From Sphingobacterium sp. CZ-2 (GTDB taxonomy: Bacteria; Bacteroidota; Bacteroidia; Sphingobacteriales; Sphingobacteriaceae), in the NCBI RefSeq assembly GCF_004526235.1, contig NZ_CP038159.1, forward strand, positions 248,001 through 312,000: a stretch of 64,000 nucleotides of DNA, read 5' to 3'. Under the pieces are notes generated by a model. It was given only the letters and a program-made list of their open reading frames with translations, made no database searches and was not told the origin of the DNA. This document shows positions 8,772-17,704 of this stretch, one piece after another. Within the stretch, counting starts at the first letter, position 1. Every line of letters begins with the position of its first letter. The position numbers and the translations under genes were made by a program.

Positions 8772-9830
8772 CTAATTATCATCTTCTTTGTCTTTTTTGT
8801 CTTCGGTTTTATTGGTTTTTCCCTCTTCAGGATTGCCCTCCAATTTCTTAGGAAGATTAGAAGCTTTAAATCTTGGCTTGAATCCAGCTGGTTTAACAGC
8901 TTTTTTCTCTTCTGCAGCAGGTGTTTCTGCGGCAGAGACCTCCGCAGCAGGTGCTTCCTGTTTTACAGAATCTGTAGTTTCCACTTCTTTCGAAGTCTCA
9001 GTAACCACTGGCTTTGGAAGATTGGAAGCTTTAAATCTTGGCTTGAATCCAGCTGGTTTAACAGCTTTTTTCTCTTCCGAGGCAGGTGTTTCTGCGGCAG
9101 AGACCTCCGCAGCAGGTGCTTCCTGTTTTACAGAATCTGTAGTTTCCACTTCTTTCGAAGTCTCAGTAACCACTGGCTTTGGAAGATTGGAAGCTTTAAA
9201 CCTTGGCTTGAATCCAGCTGGTTTCACCGCTTTTTTCTCTTCCGCTGGAGGCGCTTCCGTAGCAGAGACCTCCGCAGCAGGTGCTTCCTGTTTTACAGAA
9301 TCTTGAGTCTCTTCTACTTTGGGAGTTTCTGTTACCGCTGGTTTTGGAAGATTGGAGGCTTTAAACCTTGGTTTGAATCCAGCCGGTTTAACAGCTTTTT
9401 TCTCTTTCCCGCCAGTAGCTTCTGCAGTGGTAGCCTCGGATTTTACAGAATCTGTAGTTTCTTCTTTCTTCGGCGTTTCAACTTCCGCTGGCTTTTTAAT
9501 ATTTCCTGACTTAAATCTAGGTTTAAACCCTGCAGGTTTTGCAGTTGTATTCCCCGGATCAGAAACTTCTGTAGATTTGCTTTCAACATTTACCGAACTT
9601 GTAACATCAGGCTTAACCAGCTCTTTTTTCTCCTCCGCAGGAATCTCAATTTCCTCCAGCAGAAATTCCTTTCGCAATCTATTGAACCAGAATTTCTTAC
9701 TATGATCAAAGCTTTTTTCACCCATTAAAGCATAATCCCGATCGAATTCCTGATAGAGATCCGGTCTAGACTTTTGAAGCGCAATAATATCGATCTTCTT
9801 TTTCGTGAAAAACTCCGTAAAAGTTAACAT
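8772..9830 (-). CDS. Repeat protein with five KPAGFKPRFK-containing units
   Basis: A 352-residue protein of unrecognised function. The first roughly 75 residues are an ordinary folded-looking segment (MLTFTEFFTKKKIDIIALQ to SFDHSKKFWFNRLRKEFLLEE). The remainder is low-complexity, rich in Lys, Glu, Pro and Ala, and built from repeats of about 55 residues. Each repeat carries KPAGFKPRFK, followed in later units by ASNLPKP and then a T/E/S/V/A-rich spacer. Five KPAGFKPRFK copies are seen. At DNA level four units repeat with an exact 165-base period (8851, 9016, 9181, 9346) and differ at only a few bases, which points to recent duplication. No signal peptide or membrane helix. The alternating basic and acidic stretches suggest an intrinsically disordered tail. 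It lies downstream of yebC on the same strand. Confidence 0.7.
   Translation of the reverse strand: MLTFTEFFTKKKIDIIALQKSRPDLYQEFDRDYALMGEKSFDHSKKFWFNRLRKEFLLEEIEIPAEEKKELVKPDVTSSVNVESKSTEVSDPGNTTAKPAGFKPRFKSGNIKKPAEVETPKKEETTDSVKSEATTAEATGGKEKKAVKPAGFKPRFKASNLPKPAVTETPKVEETQDSVKQEAPAAEVSATEAPPAEEKKAVKPAGFKPRFKASNLPKPVVTETSKEVETTDSVKQEAPAAEVSAAETPASEEKKAVKPAGFKPRFKASNLPKPVVTETSKEVETTDSVKQEAPAAEVSAAETPAAEEKKAVKPAGFKPRFKASNLPKKLEGNPEEGKTNKTEDKKDKEDDN
8851..9510 (-). repeat. 165-bp coding tandem repeat array
   Basis: Units begin at 8851, 9016, 9181 and 9346 with the motif GGAAGATTRGAAGCTTTAAA, each 165 bases apart, and a more diverged fifth unit lies at about 9496-9510 onward. The period equals 55 codons, so copy-number change keeps the frame. 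This explains the long open antisense frames over this stretch, which are not genes. Confidence 0.9.
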
Positions 9831-9866
9831 AATACAAACTTACTGATTCATGGATGAAATACCGCT

Positions 9867-9897
9867 TAAAAGAAATGGAGGATATAAACCCTCCATT
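9867..9897 (-). terminator. Rho-independent terminator of yebC
   Basis: On the minus strand AATGGAGG (9890-9897) pairs with CCTCCATT (9874-9881) across an 8-base loop, and the transcript then runs into TTTCTTTT. It sits about 20 bases after the yebC stop codon. Confidence 0.6.
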
Positions 9898-9918
9898 CCT
9901 AGTATCCTATAAATAAGA

Positions 9919-10644
9919 TTAATCCATATTGTGGTAAACCGCTTGCACATCATCATCTTCTTCGATCTTATCGATCAATTTCAAGACGTCTGCAGCCTGT
10001 TCTTCGGTCAATGTGGTATGTGATAGGGCAATACGTTCCAACTTCGCAGAACTCACCTCAATCCCTTTTTCTTCTAAAAGACGTTGCATATTTCCGAAGT
10101 CCTCAAAAGAAGTTTGAACCACAACGACATCGTTTCCTTCTTCATCAGCCTCCACATATAATTCCTCTAAACCACCATCGATCAATTCCAATTCCAGTTC
10201 TTCCACATCCAATTCCTCTGTAGCAGGGAAACGGAAGATGGATTTACGGTTAAAGATAAAATCCAAAGAACCGGTCTTCCCTAAAGAACCACCAGCTTTG
10301 GTAAAATAACTGCGCACATTGGCAACCGTTCTATTGGTATTATCTGTAGCGGTTTCGATCAATACAGGAACGCCATGCGGGCCATATCCTTCGTATACAA
10401 ATTCCTCGTATCCTTTCGCATCCTTTTCTGATGCACGCTTGATAGCAGCCTCCACACGGTCCTTCGGCATGTTTACAGCTTTGGCGTTTTGGATCGCCGT
10501 ACGTAAGCGGGAGTTGTTTTCCGGGTGAGGACCGCCTTCTTTTACCGCTATGGCAATTTCTTTCCCAAGTCGTGTAAACTGAACGGCCATCTTGGCCCAG
10601 CGTTTGAATTTTCTTTCTTTTCTAAATTCGAAAGCTCTACCCAT
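9919..10644 (-). CDS. yebC: YebC/PmpR (TACO1) family protein
   Basis: A 241-residue cytoplasmic protein of the YebC/TACO1 family, long annotated as a transcriptional regulator and more recently linked to translation, including relief of ribosome stalling. The N-terminal block MGRAFEFRKERKFKRWAKMA replaces the usual MAGHSKW-type start seen in many bacteria, as is common in Bacteroidota. The rest is canonical: ENNSRLRTAIQNAKAVNMPKDRVEAAIKRA, then VYEGYGPHGVPVLIETATDNTNRTVANVRSYFTKAGGSLG. Length is normal. Its start is separated by one base from the stop of the upstream threonine dehydrogenase-like gene, so they form an operon that ends at the hairpin near 9867-9897. Confidence 0.93.
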   Translation of the reverse strand: MGRAFEFRKERKFKRWAKMAVQFTRLGKEIAIAVKEGGPHPENNSRLRTAIQNAKAVNMPKDRVEAAIKRASEKDAKGYEEFVYEGYGPHGVPVLIETATDNTNRTVANVRSYFTKAGGSLGKTGSLDFIFNRKSIFRFPATEELDVEELELELIDGGLEELYVEADEEGNDVVVVQTSFEDFGNMQRLLEEKGIEVSSAKLERIALSHTTLTEEQAADVLKLIDKIEEDDDVQAVYHNMD

Positions 10645-10645
10645 T

Positions 10646-11596
10646 TTATTGTAATTTAATTTTAAGATTATCTAACATATCCTTTGTCATTGCTGTCAGA
10701 TCAAACGTTGGTTTCCAACCCCAATCGCTTCTTGCTTGCTCATCATTGATGCTCTTTGGCCAGGAGTCCGCAATCGATTGACGTGGATCGTTGTCTGAAT
10801 AGGATATCTCAAAATTAGGTAGAATTTTTTTAATTTCTTCAGCTATTTCTCTAGGAGTGAAACTAATTCCTGCCAGGTTATAGCTTGAACGGATGCTCAG
10901 TTTCGATGGATCGGCATCCATCAACTCGATCGTTCCACGAACGGCATCGTCCATGTACAACATCGGAAGTTCCGTTCCTTCGGATAAGAAGGACGTATAT
11001 TTGCCCTGACGGATCGCTTCAAAGAAGATGTGGACTGCATAATCCGTTGTACCTCCTCCTGGTTCTGTTCTCCAGGAAATGATTCCAGGATAACGTACCG
11101 AACGGATATCCAAGCCAAATTTCTCGTGATAATATTCACATAACCTTTCACCAGCCAATTTACTGATTCCGTAGATGCTGTTCGGGTCCATCACGCAGTA
11201 CTGAGGCGTATCTACTTTTGGTGAGTGAGGTCCGAATACCGCAATAGAACTTGGCCAGAAGATCTTTTTGATGCCAAATTCAACCGCAAGGTCCAATACG
11301 TTCAAAAGGCCGTTCATGTTCAAGTCCCAAGCTTTTTGAGGGTATTTTTCGCCAGTTGCCGAAAGCATGGCTGCCAATAAATAAATCTGGGTTGGTTTAT
11401 ATTTAACGATAAGGGCTTTGATAGCTTCCTTATCCAACACATTAAGGGTTTCGAAGATTTCCCCCGATGCAATGGCTTGCGGTTCGCGGATGTCGGAAGT
11501 GATCACGTTTTCATTTCCAAACTTTAATCTTAACGCAGCCGCTAATTCTGAACCGATTTGACCGTTCGCACCGATCATCAAAATGCATTCTTTCAT
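10646..11596 (-). CDS. NAD-dependent epimerase/dehydratase, SDR-type L-threonine 3-dehydrogenase
   Basis: A 316-residue extended short-chain dehydrogenase. Known homologues of this subgroup oxidise L-threonine to 2-amino-3-ketobutyrate with NAD+, the first step to glycine and acetyl-CoA. Visible motifs are ILMIGANGQIGSELA (NAD-binding glycine motif), the catalytic YGISKLAGE (Tyr-x3-Lys), and ISWRTEPGGGTTDYAVHIF, which is typical of the threonine dehydrogenase subgroup rather than of GalE. A UDP-sugar epimerase role is the main alternative. It is the first gene of a probable operon with yebC, and its promoter lies in the 340-base gap shared with asd. Confidence 0.8.
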   Translation of the reverse strand: MKECILMIGANGQIGSELAAALRLKFGNENVITSDIREPQAIASGEIFETLNVLDKEAIKALIVKYKPTQIYLLAAMLSATGEKYPQKAWDLNMNGLLNVLDLAVEFGIKKIFWPSSIAVFGPHSPKVDTPQYCVMDPNSIYGISKLAGERLCEYYHEKFGLDIRSVRYPGIISWRTEPGGGTTDYAVHIFFEAIRQGKYTSFLSEGTELPMLYMDDAVRGTIELMDADPSKLSIRSSYNLAGISFTPREIAEEIKKILPNFEISYSDNDPRQSIADSWPKSINDEQARSDWGWKPTFDLTAMTKDMLDNLKIKLQ

Positions 11597-11935
11597 GCTA
11601 TTGGAGATAATTTTTATTTAAATGAATCCTAAATTCTCCTAATGGGAGAACATAAATGCGAAAATACCAATTAAATGGCTGAATATGATGGTTATTTGTG
11701 ATTTTACGCAATCGTATGATTATAGGGAAAATGACAATTTATCAAGACATTTGTCTAAATACTGAATATATTTCATGGAAATCCGCTGCTTATTGAATAA
11801 TGTTTTGGAAGCACTGTTTTACATTGTAAATTGCTAAATATTATGCAGATAACTCCTTTGAATTTATTAAGTTTGTTTTCTTGAATTAATTAATTAAGAT
11901 CTATTTTTTTATAAATTTTTTAAAGTAAAAACTAA
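11597..11935. other. Intergenic region between divergent threonine dehydrogenase and asd genes
   Basis: About 340 AT-rich bases with no credible reading frame. It should contain two divergent promoters. TAAGTTTG at 11868-11875 matches the TAnnTTTG -7 consensus for asd and would give a leader of roughly 55 bases, but no proper -33 element is visible. Confidence 0.5.
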
Positions 11936-12925
11936 ATGAAAGTTGCAGTAGTAGGCGCGACGGGACTTGTCGGGTCAGAAATGTTGACCGTATTAGCGGA
12001 ACGTAATTTCCCAGTATCAGAATTGATTCCAGTAGCTTCGGAAAGAAGTAAGGGTAAGGAAATCGAATTCAAGGGAAATAAGTATAAGGTTGTGACGCCT
12101 ACGGAAGCTATTGCACTGAAGCCGGATGTTGCTTTGTTTTCGGCTGGGGGTGGTACCTCTACCGAGTTTGCTCCTTTATTTGCAGAAGCGGGTATCACCG
12201 TAATTGACAACTCCTCTGCTTGGCGTATGGATCCATCCAAAAAATTGGTGGTTCCTGAGGTGAATGGTGATGTGCTTACCGCAGAAGATAAGATTATCGC
12301 TAATCCGAACTGTTCTACCATTCAAATGGTAGTGGTGATGAAACCTTTGCATGAAAAATATAAGATCAAACGTGTCGTTGTTTCTACTTACCAATCCGTT
12401 ACAGGAACAGGTGTAAAAGCGGTAGACCAATTGATGAACGAGCGTAAGGGAGTAGAAGGAGAAATGGCTTATCCATATCCGATCGATCTAAACGTCATTC
12501 CTCACATCGATGTATTCCAAGATAATGGATATACCAAAGAGGAAATGAAGATGATCAAGGAAACGAATAAGATCATGGGAGACGACAGCATCAAGGTTAC
12601 AGCAACCACGGTTCGTATCCCTGTGATGGGAGGACACTCTGAGTCGGTAAACATCGAATTTGAGAACGATTTTGATCTTGATGAACTGAGAGCGACATTA
12701 GCTGCTCAAGAAGGCGTGATCGTTGTGGATAATCCTGCGAAATTGGAATACCCGATGCCTAAGGATGCCCATGGCAAGGATGAGGTATTCGTTGGACGTA
12801 TCCGTAGAGACGAATCCCAGGACAAAACAGTAAACCTTTGGATCGTAGCAGATAACCTGCGCAAGGGAGCAGCAACAAATGCCGTTCAGGTAGCTGAACT
12901 ATTGAACAAGAAAGGTTTAATCTAA
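11936..12925 (+). CDS. asd: Aspartate-semialdehyde dehydrogenase
   Basis: Catalyses the NADPH-dependent reduction of aspartyl-4-phosphate to aspartate-4-semialdehyde, the branch point to lysine/diaminopimelate, threonine and methionine. The protein (329 residues, normal length) begins KVAVVGATGLVGSEML, the NADP-binding loop. It has the active-site cysteine in ANPNCSTIQM (Cys126) and the catalytic histidine in MGGHSESV. It is a single-gene unit bounded by a divergent gene upstream and strong hairpins downstream. Diaminopimelate supply links it to murein synthesis only in the general sense. Confidence 0.95.
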   Translation: MKVAVVGATGLVGSEMLTVLAERNFPVSELIPVASERSKGKEIEFKGNKYKVVTPTEAIALKPDVALFSAGGGTSTEFAPLFAEAGITVIDNSSAWRMDPSKKLVVPEVNGDVLTAEDKIIANPNCSTIQMVVVMKPLHEKYKIKRVVVSTYQSVTGTGVKAVDQLMNERKGVEGEMAYPYPIDLNVIPHIDVFQDNGYTKEEMKMIKETNKIMGDDSIKVTATTVRIPVMGGHSESVNIEFENDFDLDELRATLAAQEGVIVVDNPAKLEYPMPKDAHGKDEVFVGRIRRDESQDKTVNLWIVADNLRKGAATNAVQVAELLNKKGLI

Positions 12926-12937
12926 CCCGAGATAATT

Positions 12938-12959
12938 AGGTCGATGTTAGCATCGACCT
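12938..12959 (+). other. Perfect hairpin downstream of asd
   Basis: AGGTCGATG (12938-12946) and CATCGACCT (12951-12959) form a perfect 9-bp stem with a TTAG loop, just before the main terminator. It has no T run of its own and may protect the 3' end or act together with the next hairpin. Confidence 0.6.
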
Positions 12960-12964
12960 TCAAC

Positions 12965-12994
12965 AAAAAAGGACGGCATTTGCCGTCCTTTTTT
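12965..12994 (+). terminator. Bidirectional Rho-independent terminator
   Basis: AAAAAAGGACGGCA and TGCCGTCCTTTTTT form a perfect stem around a 2-base centre. With A and T runs on the two sides it can stop both asd (plus) and the Kelch lipoprotein gene (minus, stop at 13013). Confidence 0.9.
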
Positions 12995-13012
12995 ATCGTA
13001 ATATCAAAAATA

Positions 13013-13996
13013 TTATCTAACAGGAGTAAATTCCCAGTTATCATCAAAGAAGCTAGTTCCAGTAGAACCAGTTGTGATATATCCTTTACCTTTTACAGCA
13101 AAACCTACTGCCTTCTCACGAGCAGAAGTTAAAGATTCGTGTTTGTCTGTCCAAGTGTTGTTAGAAGGATCGAATTTCCAAACGGTATTAACAATACCAG
13201 AAGCAGAACGGCCACTCACTACATATCCATAGTTTCCGATAGCAAATGCAGATGCATTGAAACGTCTTGCATCATAGTTATCAGTTCTTAAGCTAGGTAA
13301 TTTAGTCCAAGTAGTACCATCAAATTTATAGAAATCATCAGTAGGTACACCATTTGAGTAACCACCACCCACATACGCTACACCATTGATTACGAATGCA
13401 TAGGCATACGCTTTTTTGTAGGTAAATGGCGTTTCGATTTTTGTCCATGAATCTGAGGATGGATCGTATTTGTAGAAATCGCTGAATGTTTTATCAGTAG
13501 ATGTAGCACCTAAACCAACGTATGCATTGTTTCCGATAGCGAAAGCAACCGCTCCAAAGCGCGCTTCACCAGGGAAATCAGCAACTTTTGTCCAAGAGTT
13601 AGCTGTAGGGTTATATTTGTAGAAATCTTTCAATGCACCAACAGCGTCACCACCGTATCCTAAACCTACATAGCCTTGATCGTTTACTGAAAAACCTACT
13701 GCACTATGTCTTGCAGGACCAATAAAATTAGCTTTTGTGCTCCATTGAGATCCATCAAAAGCATGGTTATCTGCTAATACTTCGTTTGTTTTTAAATAAC
13801 CACCTACAATATAGGCAACATCATTTATCGTGAAGGTTGAAGCTCCGTTACGTGGATCTTCTGGAAATACTGCTGAGCGAGTCCATTCAGTAGGTCCTGT
13901 CTCCGTGGTTTCCTCATCATCTTTTTTACAGGAATTGAAGGATGTAATTGCTAAAGTGGCTACTAAAAATAGTGCTAGCCAATTTTTCTTATTCAT
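13013..13996 (-). CDS. Kelch-repeat lipoprotein
   Basis: A 327-residue exported lipoprotein. The signal ends with a lipobox-like SFNSC followed by KKDDEE, so the Cys should be lipidated and acidic residues follow. The mature part is a Kelch-type beta-propeller with about six blades, seen as repeats of the form YKYDPSSDSWTKIE followed by AFAIGNNAYVGLGA. Kelch domains bind partners or glycans; some related propellers are enzymes, but no galactose-oxidase-type copper site is apparent. It lies 3 bases from the stop of the upstream DUF4270 gene on the same strand, so the pair is co-expressed. Its function is not known. Confidence 0.85.
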   Translation of the reverse strand: MNKKNWLALFLVATLAITSFNSCKKDDEETTETGPTEWTRSAVFPEDPRNGASTFTINDVAYIVGGYLKTNEVLADNHAFDGSQWSTKANFIGPARHSAVGFSVNDQGYVGLGYGGDAVGALKDFYKYNPTANSWTKVADFPGEARFGAVAFAIGNNAYVGLGATSTDKTFSDFYKYDPSSDSWTKIETPFTYKKAYAYAFVINGVAYVGGGYSNGVPTDDFYKFDGTTWTKLPSLRTDNYDARRFNASAFAIGNYGYVVSGRSASGIVNTVWKFDPSNNTWTDKHESLTSAREKAVGFAVKGKGYITTGSTGTSFFDDNWEFTPVR

Positions 13997-13999
13997 AGA

Positions 14000-15373
14000 C
14001 TATTTAAATTTTGTATATACGATATTTAATTTAACTTTCGGTTGATTGTTTTGGGTCGCCAAAATACTGGTGTTTCCTGTGCTGAATAATGCTGGATTGC
14101 CCAAAGATAAGTATAATGATTTATTTTGAGCGTCAGGAAGGTTGACTGTACGGATATATTGGATCATGTTGAACACATATTTCCCAGGTCTACCCGTGTT
14201 ATTTCCCAAAATATAAGTTCCTGTCTGTACCGTGTTGGTAAATGGAACAGGCAAGAAATTGGTCGGAACACCCATATCTGTCGTGTAAAGGACAGGTTGT
14301 GGTGCAGCCGTATAATATCCCAAATGGGAGGATGCAATCTCTATTTCTAATTCTGCTTTATTGATGGCGATGCCAGGTTGTTGCATAAAATCACGCAATG
14401 CTGGAAAGCTGATCTGCGTAGCTACTCCTGAACCGGCCTGGATAAAAGAAATGCCGTTAGTTTCTGCAACAGGAAGCGGATTTGTCGTTGTCAATGCTTC
14501 GAATTCAGTTCCCGTTCTATCAGCAACAATGTTATTATATTGAACGGATTTATCAGCCATGTTCAACGTTTTTACCCCTTTCTTTCTAAACCCGTCGGTA
14601 CCCACATAGGAGTAATTGATCCTTACTTCTAAGGTATCCTTGAATCCGACCATCGCTGTATTGCCAGCATCCGGTCGAATGGTCAATCCCTTAAAGTATT
14701 CTTGAAAATTAGATGCAGAATTGAAAGCTACATCGTTGTTCTTGATTTTCTGGAAGAATTCTGTTCCAACTGCATCTGAAAGCCTAACCGATAAGGTGTC
14801 CACTTTGCTCATATGCGGTCTGAAGCTAACCGACCCTAACGCATTCGCATCGAAATTGAAGGATTGATGTGCGAATATTGTTGCTCCTGGATAGTAGATA
14901 GGAAATGATATTCCTGTCGGTGATGGAGTCAACGTAGTCGTTTCAAGAGCCTGCGTCAAACGATGAACATAAATCTTTTGGATTTTGCTGGTATCGCCAT
15001 AAGCGTAACGATTGTTGCTCGGACGGATAACCAAATTCAAAGAGTCGAATTTTGCTGTTGTAGGAAAATCATTCGTAATCCCTGCCGGATTAAGTCTGAA
15101 AAAGGTGTTGGAAGTCAATGAACCAATAATAGGTTGGGTAACTTTTCCCACCAATAATGTTCCTGTTGCAGCTGTTGGAATGGTAGGCATTTGAACTGTA
15201 GAAACTACAGCAGACAAGCTGTCTACTGAAGAAACGTTCAAATTATCAATATTGTCGTTCTTCAACGAAATCGCCATATCCTTATCACAACCGGATAAGA
15301 ATAATACAGCGCTTAGACTGAAAGTAGCAAAAAGAGAAAAACGTAAATTTTTAATCATAAATTCATTAGTCAT
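14000..15373 (-). CDS. DUF4270 domain lipoprotein
   Basis: A 457-residue exported lipoprotein of the Bacteroidota-specific DUF4270 family. The signal peptide ends in VLFLSGC followed by DKDM, placing it at a membrane surface. The ATG at 15373 or the in-frame ATG at 15358 (MIKNLRFSLF) could be the start; both leave a full signal sequence. The mature part is beta-rich, with segments like KFDSLNLVIRPSNNRYAYGD and a closing KSLYLSLGNPALFS. No enzymatic motif is recognised. The gene is directly followed by the Kelch lipoprotein, suggesting the two proteins form a complex outside the cytoplasm. A two-component system starts just beyond its promoter, divergently. Confidence 0.8.
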   Translation of the reverse strand: MTNEFMIKNLRFSLFATFSLSAVLFLSGCDKDMAISLKNDNIDNLNVSSVDSLSAVVSTVQMPTIPTAATGTLLVGKVTQPIIGSLTSNTFFRLNPAGITNDFPTTAKFDSLNLVIRPSNNRYAYGDTSKIQKIYVHRLTQALETTTLTPSPTGISFPIYYPGATIFAHQSFNFDANALGSVSFRPHMSKVDTLSVRLSDAVGTEFFQKIKNNDVAFNSASNFQEYFKGLTIRPDAGNTAMVGFKDTLEVRINYSYVGTDGFRKKGVKTLNMADKSVQYNNIVADRTGTEFEALTTTNPLPVAETNGISFIQAGSGVATQISFPALRDFMQQPGIAINKAELEIEIASSHLGYYTAAPQPVLYTTDMGVPTNFLPVPFTNTVQTGTYILGNNTGRPGKYVFNMIQYIRTVNLPDAQNKSLYLSLGNPALFSTGNTSILATQNNQPKVKLNIVYTKFK

Positions 15374-15562
15374 GCAAAAGTATAGAAAGAGAATTGTTAT
15401 TCATTGTTATATTTTGTTAAAAATCACGCAATTTCCCCTATCTTTTGCTTTATATTAACGGTTAAAACGGCTGATTTGCGACAATCAAATTGTCCAACTG
15501 TTAATCAGTGTTATAAATTGTTAAAAGCATCAAATTCTTTATGCCGTGCAAATCTACTAATT

Positions 15563-15570
15563 TAAATTTG
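15563..15570 (+). promoter_or_regulatory. Candidate -7 box for the histidine kinase operon
   Basis: TAAATTTG matches TAnnTTTG and ends 8 bases before the kinase ATG at 15579, which would give an almost leaderless transcript. The -33 region is only T-rich. Confidence 0.3.
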
Positions 15571-15578
15571 TTTTAATT

Positions 15579-17012
15579 ATGTTAAAAAACTATAAAATAT
15601 TGATGCTTGCCATCGTCCTGACCGCTTCAGGTATCATCCTGGTGCTGAGTGTCTGGCTGTATGGGAGTTATCAGATTCGAAAGCAATTTTATTTGGGTAC
15701 GGCGGAGCACGAGCTTTTCGATGTCATTCAGGATTTTTATCAAGATAACGAGGCTGAAATTCAAAAGGATAACCAGAACCAACGCAGAGGGCGGGTGGAT
15801 CGGATCAGTATGGCCATCAAGAAGAAATATCCGGTCATCAATATAGACTCGGTGAAGGCCATCTTCGAAAATGAAAATTTCGGACGGAGGCAGAATAACG
15901 ATCGTACAACGAACGATAGCCTGTCAAACGGTAAACCCAGAATGAGCCGTCATTTCATTTCCTCCTTCGTCTTTCGAAACATCAATTGGAGCGATGAAGT
16001 ATTGGATACGCTTTCCAATAGGCTAACCATGGCTTTAAAGGAAAGAGGAATGTATACCCCCTTTAAACTAAGCCTGCTAAAACTTCCAGACGAAAACGAA
16101 CGCAACGGAAGATTTTATAAAGAACGGTTCAAGGAAAATAAAACAAGACCGACCATGGTTGATGCCGGTGAGAACAAGTACCTGGAGCTGGATTTTGACA
16201 ATCCCTGGCTATACCTGTTAAAATCCATCCTTTGGCAAGTAGTCATAGTGGTTCTCCTGATCTGTTTAATGATCGGAACCTTTATCTACCTCTTGGATAC
16301 CATCAAAAAGCAGAACCAATTGGCAAAGATGCGGAAAGCATTTGTGAACAACATGACCCACGAACTGAAAACACCTGTTTCTACGGTTATGGCAGCGGTA
16401 GAATCCTTAGAACGCTATGGGGCCATGAACGATAAGGAAAGGATGGATCGATATTTTCGGATTTCCAGGCATGAGCTGGAACACCTATCCGATATGATCG
16501 AACGGGTATTGCAGGTTGATGTAGCGGAAACCAATGGCGTACTACTCGAAAAAAGCTGGGTGGATGTTGTTGCTCTTCTTAAGGAATGCAAGGAAAATGC
16601 CCAACTATTTGCCAAAAAAGCAGTTAGCATAAACATTGAAACCAACGTGGAAAGCTATGTGGTTTTTGCTGATCCTGCGCATATTAAAAATGTTTTCAGT
16701 AACTTATTGGACAATGCGATCAAATATGCGGCAGATGATGTGCAGATCATGATAAAGATCCAAGGAAGGGACCAAGCGGTTGAAGTGAGCATCCAGGATA
16801 ATGGAATCGGTATTCCGAAATCATACCAAAAGGAGGTTTTCGATCTGTTTTTCCGGGTACCTTCCGGCGATATCCACAATGTAAAGGGATTTGGATTGGG
16901 CTTGGCCTATGTAAAACAGATTGTTTCCCAACATCATGGCACCATCGAATTGCGTAGCGAGGAGGGAAATGGAAGTATTTTTATTGTTAATTTACCGAAA
17001 GAGACAAAATGA
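15579..17012 (+). CDS. Two-component sensor histidine kinase
   Basis: A 477-residue inner-membrane sensor kinase. Membrane helices lie at about residues 7-28 and 211-234 and enclose a periplasmic sensor domain of roughly 180 residues with no recognised fold. The cytoplasmic part carries the HisKA box MTHELKTPVSTV, with phospho-acceptor His261, and the ATPase boxes NLLDNAIKYA, DNGIGIP and GFGLGLAYVKQI. The last four bases (ATGA) overlap the start of the response regulator, so the pair is translationally coupled. The stimulus is unknown. It is divergent from the DUF4270/Kelch pair, whose expression it may control, but that is inference. Confidence 0.92.
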   Translation: MLKNYKILMLAIVLTASGIILVLSVWLYGSYQIRKQFYLGTAEHELFDVIQDFYQDNEAEIQKDNQNQRRGRVDRISMAIKKKYPVINIDSVKAIFENENFGRRQNNDRTTNDSLSNGKPRMSRHFISSFVFRNINWSDEVLDTLSNRLTMALKERGMYTPFKLSLLKLPDENERNGRFYKERFKENKTRPTMVDAGENKYLELDFDNPWLYLLKSILWQVVIVVLLICLMIGTFIYLLDTIKKQNQLAKMRKAFVNNMTHELKTPVSTVMAAVESLERYGAMNDKERMDRYFRISRHELEHLSDMIERVLQVDVAETNGVLLEKSWVDVVALLKECKENAQLFAKKAVSINIETNVESYVVFADPAHIKNVFSNLLDNAIKYAADDVQIMIKIQGRDQAVEVSIQDNGIGIPKSYQKEVFDLFFRVPSGDIHNVKGFGLGLAYVKQIVSQHHGTIELRSEEGNGSIFIVNLPKETK

Positions 17013-17683
17013 TCAATGTATTATATGTAGAGGACGAGGAAAGCTTGGCCATGATTGTTACCGATAGCTTGGAGGCCCATGGTTTTATGGTCCGACATGT
17101 ATTGAACGGTCAGCAGGCATTGGTTTTCCATCAGAAATATAAACCCGATATCATCATCCTCGATGTCATGATGCCCTTAATGGATGGATTTACCGTAGCC
17201 AAAGAGATCAGGAAAACAGATCTTCATACGCCCATCATTTTCCTAACCGCCATGACGCAGACCGACGATGTGGTGAAGGGATTCAAGTTGGGTGCCAATG
17301 ATTATATCCGCAAGCCATTCAAGATTGAGGAACTGATCGTTCGTATCGAAGCGGCTTTAAAGAAAAATGGACAAGGCATGTCCAATAATAAATTTGTGAT
17401 CGGGAACTATACCTTGGATACCCTGAAAAACACATTGAGTATAGGCGATGAAACCGAAAAACTATCCTATCGAGAGGCAGAATTACTGAAAAGACTGATC
17501 GAAAGTAAGGATAAGGTACTGCCAAGGGATGAAATCATCCGCACCTACTGGACAAACGACACCTATTTTACAGGCAGAAGTCTGGATGTTTTTATCAGCC
17601 GGATCCGTAAATACCTTTCAGGCGATGAAAGGATCAAGATTACCAATATCCGAGGGGTGGGTTATATGCTGTCCTTAGATTAA
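17009..17683 (+). CDS. OmpR/PhoB-type response regulator
   Basis: A 224-residue cognate regulator of the upstream kinase. The receiver domain has the phosphorylation site Asp52 in IIILDVMMPLMDGF, a conserved Thr in PIIFLTAMT and the Lys in DYIRKPF. The C-terminal half is a winged-helix DNA-binding domain ending ISRIRKYLSGDERIKITNIRGVGYML. It overlaps the kinase gene by 4 bases. The target promoters are not identifiable here. pncA begins 21 bases after its stop and may be read from the same transcript. Confidence 0.95.
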   Translation: MINVLYVEDEESLAMIVTDSLEAHGFMVRHVLNGQQALVFHQKYKPDIIILDVMMPLMDGFTVAKEIRKTDLHTPIIFLTAMTQTDDVVKGFKLGANDYIRKPFKIEELIVRIEAALKKNGQGMSNNKFVIGNYTLDTLKNTLSIGDETEKLSYREAELLKRLIESKDKVLPRDEIIRTYWTNDTYFTGRSLDVFISRIRKYLSGDERIKITNIRGVGYMLSLD

Positions 17684-17704
17684 GGATTATTTGTAAATTT
17701 AAGT

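Noticed and set aside
8851..9510. Possible CRISPR array because of regular repeats
   Set aside because: The period is 165 bases, the whole unit including the 'spacer' repeats, and it is a multiple of three within a coding frame.
8788..9705. Long open frames on the plus strand across the repeat gene
   Set aside because: They are antisense to a gene with a 165-base periodic sequence, which keeps several frames open. The predicted proteins have no sensible start or known motif.
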